Part shown: in pieces, positions 13,901-25,827 of the stretch
Position numbering within the stretch: the first letter of the stretch is position 1
Layout of the letters: the number at the start of each line of letters is the position of its first letter
Source: Cyanoderma ruficeps
Lineage: Eukaryota > Chordata > Aves > Passeriformes > Timaliidae
Direction of reading: 5' to 3'
DNA: 64,000 bases
Assembly (NCBI GenBank): GCA_008694505.1
Contig: VZDJ01004378.1
Location: 13,470,919-13,534,918, forward strand
Program-made: the position numbers and the translations under genes
The notes under the pieces: model-generated
What the model was told of the DNA's origin: nothing
Databases searched by the model: none
What the model saw: the letters and a program-made list of their open reading frames with translations, nothing else

Positions 13901-14622
13901 GCACCCCATCTCACCTAACCTCATCTGAGAGGCAAAGACAAATAGAGATAGACAGACAAGTACTTCCAGATGTCAATTCACTTAAACTCTGGCTGAACTG
14001 CTCTCTAAAAGAGCACAGAGTGGAGGGAAGCATTGAGAAGTTTAGATCAGATGTTTGATTTCAAGGCAGCTAAAATCTAGTTATATGAAATCAGTCGTAT
14101 GCAATGACACTGCTATTGGTTTTGAAGCTTTTTGTCTGGGATTTCTTAGAATTAATGACAGGACAATGTTAGAGTGTTATACGGAAAACGCTGAAAATCA
14201 TTGAAAATATGATGCACGTATTCAGGTAGAAACTATACTTGTGCTTAATATGGTTTTATTTATTTTCATTTCACTGACTTTTCATGTCCTTTTCAGCTGC
14301 TAAATCAATACATCAAGATATATTTGAAAAAAAGAAAAAAGAACCAAAAAGAGTATATTTCCATCAACAAGGCATTTCTTCTGAGAATTTTCATGGGTAA
14401 TCTCTGTCATACAAATTAATAAAATAAACATTACCCTTTTTCTATCCAGAATCAGGTTTAAAAGAAAGTCAAGTCCCATCACAGCGCCAATGACACTGGA
14501 ATTTAATTGACTAAACCAGTCACTTTGAGGGTTTAGGGAATTTTCTTTTTTTAACTTGAGAACAGTCATTATTATTAATCTTTCACGGAAAAATGCACTA
14601 TTATTTAAATAACTGAATAATT
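7903..14622. other. Unique non-coding DNA, 6.7 kb
   Basis: I see no supported gene. A somewhat GC-richer patch at about 9950-10290 contains an 81-codon plus-strand frame, but there is no splice-site support and no recognisable protein. An interleaved pair of inverted repeats sits at 12225-12270 (AATATTCAAA at 12234-12243 pairs with TTTGAATATT at 12261-12270). The stretch 13200-13350 is rich in TAAT/ATTA-type motifs, the look of a homeodomain-binding conserved element, but that is only an impression. Confidence 0.55.
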
Positions 14623-14626
14623 CCTA

Positions 14627-15408
14627 TGTCTTGGGTAATAGAGCCTAAAATATTCCATTTTCATCTGCTGAAAACAGTTGGGGGGGTTGTTCCTTTTTAT
14701 CTCTTGTTTACTCTGGAGAGAGGGGGCGGGTGCCTTTTGATAATGGCCCAACAGGTTAATACCAGGTAGGGCATTGTTCTAATCTTTCTTCGGGCCATTA
14801 CGACTCCCCAGGCTTCTTATCTTTCTCCATGATGGGCCATTACGACTCCCCAGGCTGTTTTCTTCCCCAAGCTGCTTCCCTTTGTGAAAATATACCCATA
14901 TTCCATCATCCTATTGAGAGATGCTCCACCCAGTGGGGGGAGCCAACCATTCCTACCTGGATAAAACTGGGACTCCAGACCAGGATGCTCTCTTGCTTCA
15001 CTCGATTACCGGAGGAAGACTGGACCCTTCTCACCACCTCTGGACCCTTTTGGCTACAGGATCATCTCTACCTCAACAGAACCACATCTGCCACTCCAGG
15101 AGGATTTACTTTTGGATGGCTTCCAACACCCTAACCAACAGGGCATCAGGTTGTAGCTCTGACTTTGTCAGGGCTTTCCAGAATTGTTGTTTGTTTGTTT
15201 GTTGGTTTGGTGGGGTGGTTTTGTTTTTTCTACCACATTTGTATTATTGATATTCCTAGTAAAGAACTGTTATTCCTATTCCCAATTCTTTGCCTGAGAG
15301 CCCTTAATTGCAAAATTAGAATTTGGCGGGGGGTGAGGGGTTTACATTCTCTATTCTAAGGGGAACCCCAGTTTCCCTGGCAGATACCTGTCTTTCTAAA
15401 CCAAGACA
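14627..15408 (+). mobile_element. 782-bp solo LTR of an endogenous retrovirus
   Basis: The ends are TGTCTTGG at the left and CCAAGACA at the right, a perfect 8-bp terminal inverted repeat. They are flanked by CCTA at 14623-14626 and 15409-15412, a 4-bp target duplication. The right part, with GAACTGTTATTCCTATTCCC near 15264 and TTTGCCTGAGAGCCC near 15289, matches my memory of an LTR family abundant in songbirds. The orientation is inferred as plus: a TATA-like GATAAAAC lies at 14960-14967 and a polyadenylation-like AGTAAA at 15258-15263. Open frames of about 100 codons inside it (14829-15134 and 14921-15250) are LTR sequence, not genes. A 42-bp internal tandem duplication is listed separately. 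No internal retroviral region is attached. Confidence 0.88.
14792..14856 (+). repeat. Internal direct repeat in the U3 of the LTR
   Basis: A 23-base phrase starting GGGCCATTACGACTCCCC occurs identically at 14792-14814 and 14834-14856, a period of 42 bases. Tandem duplications in U3 are common in retroviral LTRs, where they often duplicate enhancer sites. Here no known factor site is recognised. Confidence 0.85.
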
Positions 15409-15412
15409 CCTA

Positions 15413-16202
15413 CTTTAAGGACTCATGGCCACACCAAATGGTACATTAGCCTAGTGATACCATGGGATGCAAATACTAGGCAACCTGACACTTCAGCAAT
15501 AACAGGAAGTCTAGTCACTCTGTTGGTACTCAGAAGAGGACTGAGAAGACTTTTAAAATAAGAACTAAAGGAACTGTACCACCTTCAGAATGCATCATTG
15601 GATTGGATCCACTCAGCCTGGAATCTTGTGTATTTTGAAATTCTACAGCATAAATCCGTACACCAAAATATAAGCGACACAGCTGTGGGACATAAAAATC
15701 AAGCTGTTGAGAAACACTTATGCATTTGAATTTTTTCCTGACATAATATTTCAAAATTGTAGCAAACATTTTTTTTACATGAAACTCTGTTATTAGCTCT
15801 TTTATGTTAGATAACTGAGATTTTTCTTTTTCTCATCTTTTTTTAGGATGCACTTAACAGACCAACAATATCACATCAATGGTATCCAGAGAACATAATT
15901 CTGGACTACAAACACTGCAATGTCTTAAGCTAAAACAAATAATTATTTAACTTGTCAACAAAGAGATGGCTTTCAGCTGACTTAAAACAGAAAAGAAGTT
16001 TTAATATTTTCACCTAAACCCCATAATCTACTCACTGTTAAAAATGAAAAACTAAAACAGCCCTCTCAAGATAAGTGTAGTTCACAATTCATGCACTTTC
16101 TAATTTCTGGAGACTTGGAATTCCAACTTACCTCTTATAAAACATTGAGGAATAAATATAAAAATAGTTTTCTCTAATTAATAAACAGTGGTAAGCTGTC
16201 TA
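15413..16202. other. Unique non-coding DNA between LTR and CR1
   Basis: About 790 bases with no recognisable gene, repeat or regulatory motif. Confidence 0.55.
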
Positions 16203-16275
16203 TGGCAACGGGGTTGTAACTGTATAGATAATCTTTAAAGTCTGTTCCAACCCAGGCCATTCAGTGATTCTGTGA
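16203..16275 (+). mobile_element. Short CR1 LINE 3' tail fragment
   Basis: Only the last about 70 bases of a CR1 element are present: a GGGGTTGTAACT-like box, AGATAATCTTTAAAGTC, then TGTTCCAACCCAGGCCATTC, ending in the degenerate octamer repeat GTGATTCTGTGA at 16264-16275. It is plus oriented, like all other CR1 copies in the window. Confidence 0.85.
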
Positions 16276-19200
16276 CATTGTAAAACTGTTCTGGATACAG
16301 AACAGGTACCAGGATGTGACTGAGAGTCATAGTTTTTGTAAAGGAGCTGCAACTGTGACCTAAATGCATGAAATCATAGTACCCATACAAGGTTATTCCA
16401 CAGATATGAATCTTCAACAAAATAAATCCATGCTTTTCCTTTTTTCTCTCCTGACATTCCACTGCAGTTGAGCCTAATTTGTGTAGCAATAATATTTGTG
16501 AATAACTGCAGGGAGAACACAGAATTAACAGTTTGGTGGGTATAAAAGAGTCTTACTCAATTTTTATTGCTTTATATCTAAGCAGCACACTGGTTTTTGA
16601 GAGATCTTGAACAAAGAGTGAACTGTGCCTAAATTCTTTGTAGTAGGACACAACCCAGAACCACTTTGTTTAGACAGTCTTGGTGACAGCAAATTAGTGC
16701 TAAAGTTATACTGCTACTGTGTTCTCAAGGGACTGATTCTACCAAACATTTTTTGTAGAAATTTTAAATCAACACAGTTGAGACCCATGCCTTTGACATG
16801 AACGTAATTAATATCATATGGAGACAATTTATTATAAACTTCTTAATACTTGAACAAGCATCATGACCCAAGAAACCCTGTCAAATAAAGTTATTTTTTA
16901 GAGTGCCAATTTAGTCGTGCAGTGTATTGTCATCAGTTGAGATTAATCACAGTAATGACATGTTTTTCATTTAGAAAATTATTAAAAATTACTTGAATAT
17001 GGGACAGGACGAGTAACTTTCTAAGTAAAATTATATAAACATTTAAAAATGGTAAAGAACCCATCTGAAAGGTAGGTTTTACATGATTTCTATTTGTTTG
17101 GAAAAAGGAAGAATCAAAGTGAGGATGATGCATAGGCAACTCTCCAAAAATATTTATTTACACATATATACATGCTTGAAAACTTCATATGAAATTGTTT
17201 TCTGTTTTGGAAATTAGAGATCAATTAAGCTAAATAAATTAATCTATTAATAATCAAAACATTTATCAAAAAAAAAAGTAAGTTTTGAGTGGCTTTCTTC
17301 TATTAAAAAATAGCATTCCAAGTCCACATTTGGTTTTATCCAGAGGACTAGTTAAAATGTAAATTTTATTTGGGTATGACAGCACAAAATCTTGTGACTC
17401 CTGCAAAGCTACTAAAATCAGAAGTATTAAAAATGAGCTTCCATACTTATTTTTCTAGTCCTCACATTTGGCAAGATTAGATGTTCTCATATGATTTTGC
17501 CTGTAGCCAAGAAATAATCCTCTACAGCTATGGATCATTCCTGGTTCAGCCTATATGGTTTCAGGTTTGGAAATGGGAATTAAATTACAGGTGTAGTAAG
17601 GTGGAGTTCAGACGAACACTGAGTCAGACATTTTCTTCTGTCATTAGAAAATTATTGCACTTTTGCATTTGTCCCTCACCAATGGATATAGTTCAGCACT
17701 GGAGCTCATGTCATTTTCATCATGCTAGCCTGAAAAAAAACACTGCTCCCATTCTGGGATTTTTCTACTTTGGCTGATGATTTGTTGTCATCTTTTAAAA
17801 ACCTAATTTATTTCAAGTCCTATGGGACAGATTATTTTTTCTTTTTTTAAATGTGTTTCAGGCCTTGAGTCATTTTGTTGACTCAGCCTCTGTCATGGCT
17901 TCTGAGTCTGTGGCCAAAAGTTCACAGCCTTCAGGCTGCTTAGCTGCATTTCAGTGCCAAAAAAGGGCAGTCTGATTCAGAGAAGGCATAAGGGGAAAAG
18001 AGAAGCAAAATTAATGCCAGGAGCTAAAAAGACCTGAAAGGATTAAATCAGTGCCCAAATGTTGACAGTGTCAGTGCACTGTGAGGACAGGAATGGTGGA
18101 GACTACCCATGGGCCAGGCAGGGTGAGCCTCAAAGCCAGGGCCAGTTCCATGATCTCTGGGACCTCAGCCAGAGAGGTCCTGCCCTGCCTGCCCTCAGCT
18201 GCGGACATTATCTCGAGATTATTTTTGTAACAGAACTGACAATTTGTTCTCTCTTTTTAAGAGAAACTGAGACAATTGGAAATCCTTGCAAAGGACCTGT
18301 TCAAAGTTAAAAGGTTTGACAGTAACAGTAAGATTCATTCCAAAATGTTAGTCTCCTAAAAAGTTTTAGAGTTAAATTTAAAGTCATCAGAATTTCCTGT
18401 ATAGGCCCTGATACAGGCACCTGGTAAAAGTACTTTATTGTTCTGGTTCCTTGTCCTGTAACAAGGATACCTCTCCAAGCGGCCAACCTGGAGAGACTGT
18501 CTTAGACTATAGGATGAACTTAAAAGCTCACCTTAAGTAGACTACAAACTCTAAGGTAGTTAAATAAATTCCTTCTCCCAGGACAGAATTGGCCATTCTC
18601 AGTTTGCAGTGGTTGGACTCCCTGGGCATAGGTGCAGCTCTGCTCTTTTCCAAAGCAGCTGGTCTAAAATAACTAGCTTATCAAAAACATAAAAACAAAG
18701 AGCTGTATGGGATAACAAGTCCCTTTCTGACACAGGGCACGATGATCAAGCCCAGTTTTCAAAGAAGTTAGGTTGTTTGAAATTATGAGCCATAATTTCA
18801 TCCCTTTACTGTGATATAATTTATCCAGGAGGTTAAAAAAACCCCTCAGAATAGAGAGGAAAAAAGTATAAATCATACTTAAGGGTGGAATTGCTAGAAC
18901 TAAGAAATAATTATAATCTTCAATTATCACTTCTTCAAAGAAGTATCAAGCTTCATATCAACGAATGTAACAAATAAGCCTACCTTGTATAAACACAGCC
19001 TCTGGATAGCTTACCTGAAATTCTAAACTCAACACCATTAGGAGAGTTAAGAAACATACACATTTTAAAAATTATTAAGTCTATTAATGTCATTTATGCA
19101 AAATGGCAAACTTTGCTCTAGAAAACAATCACGAGCTTACTTTTAACTCTGTAATTTTAATTGAATGGTATTCCTCATGTTCCTGATGAAATTATGAATT

Positions 19201-19704
19201 GTGGCAAGTTAAGGACATGCCTAAATGCTGAGAGATGCCACAGAATTCAGTATGTTCCTGAAATGGAATCTGAGATGCAGTGAAAAGTATCTTTGGCTGT
19301 AAATTTTACAGAAAAGTTAATTGCTAAAAGTTAATGGCTAAACTGATTAGATGATACATTCAGACAAATAGAACTCCATTGTCAGGCTAAAAATGCAAGT
19401 TTTAATCACTTCCTGACCTCTTCTTATTTCTCTACTACCATACTTATTCTCTAAATGCTCTAGAAGATTGATACCACCGTAACATGTCTGAAGCATCCCA
19501 CTGACTTTGTTGTTTTCTGTAAAGAAAAAAAAAGTGGTTAGACTTTAAATTCTTTGAGATGGAATAATGTCTTCAAATATGATTATAGACCCTGCTGCTG
19601 GTTTTACCTTCAGTACAAATTAGAAATATTACTGTAAGTAGCCCTACTGCGCTTTGTCCACAATTATGAAGCTGATGTTCATTTGAAACTTTGAAATTTA
19701 TCAG

Positions 19705-19719
19705 CCAATAGGTGGCACT
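19705..19719 (+). promoter_or_regulatory. CTCF-like binding site
   Basis: CCAATAGGTGGCACT fits the vertebrate CTCF core consensus (CCASYAGRKGGCRSY) at all positions but one (A instead of C/G at position 4). CTCF acts at chromatin loop anchors and insulators. The match is by eye; occupancy is unknown. A weaker match in the same orientation lies at 40938-40951. Confidence 0.35.
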
Positions 19720-21849
19720 GAAAGTATTTAACATTTATCTAAATCTTCTATTTTCTTTTAGGAAAATTCAAGTTTCCCCCAAGTAAATGGTATGTTATGC
19801 TCACAAATTAAAAGCTGATTCACATATTGAATTTTCTTATTAAAGATATTAAGTGCTTTTAAATAGTTGGGGGACTGTTGAGAATTTAAACAGGAAAGAT
19901 GAACAAGTGCATCATAGTACTAGTGCCCTTGTCAAAATCAAATCTAAAGCAGGAGCTCCTTTTGAGACTGTGGGACCATTGATATTCCAGGGAGTATCTT
20001 ACAATGAAGTTTAAACTGTAAATATCTGGGAAAAATGTAGTGTTACAGAATCTGGTTTATATTGCAATTTTTATATGCTGCATGTCAATTTATTTTCTTT
20101 TCATGTCTGCTTTCATTTTTGTAAACCTGTGAGGAAGGAGGGAGGATTTTGCAGTAAATATAATGTAATTTTTATTCACTAGCACTCACTTAAATTAGGA
20201 CAAATTTTCCAAGAAACCTCTTCATTCTCTGTGGTAAACAAGTTCATAAACTATTATGAATAATAATGGAGTTAATAAGACATTTTGGATCAGATTTCTT
20301 TGTGCCATAAGATATTCATAAAAAACAACCTTGCCACTTTATATTTTTGTTAATTTTTTTTTTTTTTAGGAAATGTGATTCGGAAGATGTTAAATATCAA
20401 TGTTTTGGTTTATACTGAGTGTAATTCAGTTGATTTCCATGCATTGTTTCATACCTGCACATTACAGTTTTACTGAAGGCTTTTACTGAATGTTATGCCA
20501 AGATGGTGAAGAAGGAGTGACTTGTTCTGAAAAAAATGTAATATTGTGATACAATACAGAACCTAACTATTCCATTTTCAGACTACTTCTCTACCACCTT
20601 TGTTTAGAAATCTGTCTTAAGAACAAATGTAGGCCACATAGGTTTCAGCTATACCAAATAAAAATGTGCAGGATTCATTGTACTGTCATCAGCCACAGTG
20701 TTACAGGGGACAAGTGAAAAGCAGTGAAATAGAAACACATCCAAAACTGGATAGTGTGTAGAGAGAAATAGATTTGCTCAGCTGTACCAGTGCATCTTAA
20801 TTACAAGGAACTAAAAGCTTTGAGTGCATTCCCGCCTTCATCATTTCCTGACAGCAGGAAAGTGGAAGTGCCTTCAGATTGCAAGGCAGTAGAAAGCAAT
20901 AATTTAATGTTTTAGCACCAGACCTCAGCAAGGTATAAGTCTCTCTAGTTTCACCTGAATTGGTTCTGAATTATGACACTGTAGTTGGTCTTGAGAATTA
21001 ATGTGTGATATCAGAAAGTAATTCAAATTAAAACTCAAACCATTAATTTAAAGTTAGGTATTGTTTTCTCTGTTCAGGAAGCACAGCAAGGAACTACATA
21101 AATCCAAGCAAAGACATAGCCTTTATTAGCAATACAAGTGAAAATGTCATCCTTCTCAGGTTACTGGGAATATAAGTGGGTACGACAAAAAGAAAGACCA
21201 ATACTCTGACTGTAAATATCTTGCCCAGTTAATTCCTTTTAAACAATTTCTATAACCTAATACCAAACAGAGGACGATTATGGTGTAAGCAAAGGGAGAA
21301 GTAGGAATGAATGAATTCTTAAATATTCTGGGAAAGAAAAGCTTTGAATTTTATTGCCATACATGTTTATGAATAACTGCATAACCGTAGCTAGCTAACA
21401 AAAATAAAATTAAGTTTAAAAGCCGAATGTCTTTAAAATACCTTCTTTTTATTAATATTAACAATTTTCCACTAATTTCCAGGTAGATATGCAAAAAAAT
21501 TACAAAAGAAATTAAACATTTTGAACAGCCTTCTGATAAGTTTGTTTATTTTATTCTTTGCAAAAAGTTTGTGGATCAAATATTATGAGAAGTTTATGTA
21601 TTTCCAGTTACTTTAGCATCTAGCTATTTGCAAATAGATATTTGAGCAGAATTTGAATAGAACATTAAAAAGCGAGAAAAGGTTAAGGCCACAAAGTCAG
21701 TCTCGAGGCTATGAAATAAGCAGGATAGAGTATTTCACAGGAGTGTGTTCACAAGAGTATCCAAAGTCCTCAGCCCTCTAAGAAAACCCACAAATGAAAA
21801 AGCAAGTCCTGTATTTGAATTAGTTGAAGACAGAATTTTTTTGTTTGGA

Positions 21850-21884
21850 GGGGGGATTTTTTTTCTCGGGGTGGGGGGGAAGGG
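21850..21884 (+). repeat. G-rich tract with G-quadruplex potential
   Basis: G runs of 6, 4, 7 and 3 occur at 21850-21855, 21868-21871, 21873-21879 and 21882-21884. The part 21868-21884 alone satisfies four runs of three or more G with short loops, because the 7-G run can be split. It is embedded in T-rich sequence. Confidence 0.55.
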
Positions 21885-22469
21885 ATTTTAAAAAATTCTT
21901 ATTTTTTTCTTCCAGTAAGCAATCTAACCAACTCTAATTGGGCATGAAAGTCAGTTTAGAAAGTCTGAAGTTATTGCCAGTACATCCATATTTGTACTAG
22001 AAGTATAAGTCTTTCAGCTAATGAAGGAAATCAGGTCTTGTTATGATGAGAGAACCAACAAGATGCTGCCTAGTGGTGAGACCTGTTCAAACTCCCTTTG
22101 AAATGTCACCTGCTGCTGAGTGAACAGGCTTGGCACGCATGAACTAGAAACAGTAGATATTGTAACCTGCCAGGGCTCTCCATAATGGGATGATCATGCT
22201 TATATAGTGAACAACTAAGGAGAAGTATTGAAAGTGTCCAAGTAACTGCCAAAGATGAGATTTCACCTTATGCTTCAGTGCCTACACTTTCTAAATAGTA
22301 ACAGAAAAATTCAAAGCAATTTGAGAATCAGTTGAAATGCAGATAAATAACAAGCAACAAATTGGTTGTTCACACAAAGGGAGGGAGACAAAGTCAGCAG
22401 GTAGGAACTGCAGTGGCCTTAAGCAAAGTCTTTATTTTTACAGAATCAACAATCATTAAGGAAACAGTT

Positions 22470-22486
22470 GGGGGGGGGGGGGAGGG
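22470..22486 (+). repeat. G13 homopolymer followed by AGGG
   Basis: Thirteen G bases (22470-22482) are followed by AGGG. The run is flanked by the short inverted pair CAGTTG and CAACTG. It can form a G-quadruplex and is prone to length variation and sequencing error. Confidence 0.8.
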
Positions 22487-24440
22487 ACAACTGCCCAAGA
22501 CTGCAGTTCTCTACCGCCTGTTACTGTTCCATTAGTTCTCAGGGACACTGAGAAGGCCCAGTCTGTGGCAGACCCCTCTTGCCTCATCTTCCTGTCTCCA
22601 CCATTTTCACCTTCTCTTCACTGGCCTTGTCTTGACATTCTTCAGCAATGACATTGTTTAACACTGCAGAGGGACATCTCCATCGGAAAATGAATACTAC
22701 ATCTCTAGGGTAGTTGAAAGTTTTAGAAAGAGAAAGGATCAGAATGACCAACTGTGAATGGCATCAAACAAATGGAAAAAAAGGAGATCCCACATGGTGT
22801 TCAAGCTTAAATGAGAAAACAGCTAAAGGGTGAAAGAAAAGAAGGTAATGATTCTCCTACTTTTGGAAAAAAACCCCAATGAACCTGCAAAAAACTTAGG
22901 AAAAGCCCTTGTTCTGTAAAATGTAAGTTATTATAAAATTATTCACTTGAGTATATTTTACCTTTGGATTATAAAGCTGCACACTATTTCTCGATTTCAC
23001 AATGCTCATAAAATTCAAGAGTTGCAAAATTAAGGCCAGGCGAGCTGGGAAATGCCAGAGTCAGTCTCCTACTGGAAGTACATTTCAATACACTTATCCA
23101 TGTAATGATCCCGCTTAGGAGAAGACTCCTCTGATGGATTCCATTGTTCAGTGTATTGTTTCAAAGTGGACAAGCAACTAGGCAACCAGCTAATGAGTAA
23201 GTCAGGACTTAAGTTCATTGTTTGCAGTTTTGTTTATGAAATTTTCAGGTAGTCAGAAAGGTGCTTTGAAGAAGATCTCACGGATCCCTGTGGGCCTCAG
23301 TGCAAGCCCAGACTCATTATTGAGTAAGAGTCTAGATAAACTAAAAAAACATGGTTTCATTTACTTGCCTAATATCACACTGCAGTTCTAAGGCAATCAC
23401 CATGAAATACTTTTCTTGTGCCCTGTCTTGCCACTAGATATCTTCTAAGTTTAGTAGTGACTCTGTGTTAGGGTGGGTTCTGAATCATTCTGATGATTCA
23501 CCAGGCTTACCAGGAACACTGAATGAAAGAAATATCCCATGAAAACAAAACGCTGTAAGAACACAAAACAAAATATGCTCCAAATATGTATGTATTTGGT
23601 TAAGGCTGCAAATAAACATAAACCCTGTAATTTCCTAACTTGTCTGCACTTGACTTTGCTACCTTTGTGATGAATGTGTCTTCTATTTTAAAAAAATAAA
23701 CCAAACAAAAATCAAAGAATCATTAGACATACTCCTGATGTTCAAGAGCATTGAAGAAATTATTGGCAACTCATCCATGACACAGCCTCTGCTCTTGGAT
23801 GTAATACACACTTCATAGAACATATCACTGACTTTTCATCCGGCATATTGATCTGCCCCATAGTTTCAATTTATGCCAGTAGGTTTCACAGATACTTGCT
23901 GGTAAATGGCACACTCAAAATGCAGCCCTGCTCTGGTGCCGAGTGTCAAGTCATTTTTTCCATATTGAGTTACTAAAGCTTGACAGCAACATCACCGCAA
24001 TTCTTTTACTTGTTTTTAACTTGAAAGGAAAATGCAGTTTTCTTCAGCCTTGTACTAGAAAATGGCCATTTACTGTTTACTGATGATTTCCAGTGAAATT
24101 TAGGCTAAGACATGATTCTCAGATGGAAGGTTTCATTCCAAATGCTTACAAACTGGCAAAGTTGAGAGAAATTGAAGACAAGCTATTGAAATGTTTGTGA
24201 AACTTAACTTCATAAAATATTTCAAGGTTATTTTGTGTCCCAATTAAAAATTTTATGCACAAAAATAACTTAGAACCAGAATTTGCATTTCATTCATTTA
24301 TCACCAACCTTTTTTCAGTGGGAAAATATGTTCTTCATGCTCATTTGTAGCAAAATCCAGAATTCCCACACTACTCTTGGTCCACAGAAACAAGTAAACT
24401 TCCTTCTAGCCAGTCCATAAAGAAACTGACACATAGCACC

Positions 24441-24523
24441 ATCCATTATAAATAATGGATAGACCAATTTGAAAGCGAAATGTTACATCAATATTCACAT
24501 TTTGAATATTGATGTAAATTGGT
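24441..24523. repeat. Cluster of nested inverted repeats
   Basis: Three sets of complementary arms lie within 83 bases. The first is ATCCATTAT (24441-24449) with ATAATGGAT (24452-24460), a 9-bp perfect palindrome with a 2-base centre. The second is a 14-bp perfect hairpin, 24483-24496 with 24504-24517 (left arm TTACATCAATATTC, 7-base loop). The third is ACCAATTT (24463-24470) with AAATTGGT (24516-24523), which encloses the second hairpin apart from a 2-base overlap. The block overlaps a chance minus-strand open frame. It has no resemblance to a known transposon. Confidence 0.75.
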
Positions 24524-25435
24524 TTAAATTGACCAGATGCTCTGAAGATGGCATAGACAGGTGCAATTTTTTTTCTCCTGTTAGCAAATCCCATTAGTCT
24601 TTAGGAGTGATGCACTATAAGGGAAAGCAGCTGTTTGTTGCCCTTAGGGACTGCAGAGAAGGCACCTCTAAAGCCTCCTTGGAATTTCATAGGACTGCTA
24701 AAAATGCAGAATAAGCTTGGAATCAGATCTTTAATCAACACTTTACCGTGAATGACTACACTTTTTACTATCCATTTGTCAGTACAACAATGCTGTCACA
24801 GGATTATCCATGCTCTGTTCTCTTTCTGAGGCCTGTGATTACATCTACAAAAGAAACTAAAAGGGGCTGGGGCAAATTTCTAACCATGATGTCATATGTG
24901 CCACTGTGCTTCACTTCATATTCACCTGTTTAAACACTCTTTTCAAGAGGAGAGAGAAGCAAATCTACCAATTTTCTGAAATATTTCTATTTCATTCAAA
25001 ATCTTGCCAGTTAGTCATTGTGCTAACAAAGAAATTATACATGCAGTCACACACTAGTGCTTGATTCCACAAGGTAATTCTGTTTTATATAGTGGTGTAA
25101 GCAAAGCCTCTAAGCACAGTGGAGACTTCCTCTTGAGGTCTTAACTACTTATCTTTTCTGATTTGCATCTGCATGTCCCTCAGAAGGGCTTGGCCCCTTT
25201 CTTTGTGAATCAGTGAGCAGCTTTCCAAAACACGCTTCTCCTTTTTCCTTGAAGATGACCGTCTTAGAAAGCAATCTTTTTTCTAGATGCACTTTAATCT
25301 CAACTATAAACCCGGAATAAAAATATAGTTGTAGTATGAGCAGTGATGCAATATAGTTATGCTTTTATGCTAATTTTACAATATTCTTACAATAAAGTAA
25401 GGATTGCACTGTAGTGTATGTGGATAGCTGGAGTT

Positions 25436-25827
25436 TTAAACAGGTATATGTAAGACATTACATGGACCAAGGAAAAGAATAGCAGTATGGGGTCTGCTTG
25501 AGCAAGAAAGAAGGTCAGGCTCAACCAAACAAAGGAGTCTCTGGATTTTTATACAGATCCTGCCGTGCCTCCCGTTGCCTGGTCCCTGGTCAGGCCACAG
25601 ATCGCCAGTCTCTTTTTTATCCAAAGGCTCAGCATTCTTGGCCTCTTGTCTCAGACCCCAGAGCTCAGCCTGCAGCTCACAATGCAGCTGCACCCGGAGA
25701 TGCTTGCACTGACAGCATCACTCACCAGTGGAGAGCAATAAGGTCTGCTCTGAGCCTTCTACAGAATAAAGAACCCCAGTTCCCTCAGCAACATAAAATG
25801 TATTTTGAACATTAATTTCTAGGTCGT
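25436..25827 (-). other. GC-richer, LTR-like or promoter-like block of unknown family
   Basis: This block is clearly richer in GC than its left flank and ends where an ERVL-type LTR starts. On the minus strand it holds a TATA-like CTGTATAAAAATCC at about 25545-25558, followed within 30-60 bases by C/T-rich sequence, the layout expected of a retroviral U3-R. No convincing terminal inverted repeat or target duplication could be placed, so it may be a truncated LTR, an unrelated old repeat or a unique promoter. Open frames on both strands (25436-25693 minus, 25498-25815 plus) overlap and are not supported as genes. Confidence 0.3.

Larger units (their letters stand above)
16276..25435. other. 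Unique non-coding DNA, 9.2 kb
   Basis: I see no supported gene. Items worth noting are listed separately: a CTCF-like site (19705-19719), a G-rich stretch (21850-21884), a G13 run (22470-22482) and a cluster of inverted repeats (24441-24523). The patch 17850-18210 is GC-richer and contains an 83-codon plus-strand frame of unknown nature. Around 22440-22475 a phrase like CAGAATCAACAATCATTAAGG weakly recalls a reversed CR1 tail but is too short to call. Confidence 0.5.

Noticed and set aside
14829..15250. Overlapping plus-strand frames of 101 and 109 codons
   Set aside because: They lie wholly within the solo LTR at 14627-15408 and translate LTR sequence.
20341..20420. Possible terminal exon after the T-run and AG at about 20369
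   Set aside because: A long T-run followed by AG occurs often by chance. The short peptide after it has no match and the frame closes within 16 codons.
22440..22476. Reversed CR1 tail
   Set aside because: Only about 25 bases resemble the CR1 end (CAGAATCAACAATCATTAAGG), and the sequence beyond does not continue as CR1.
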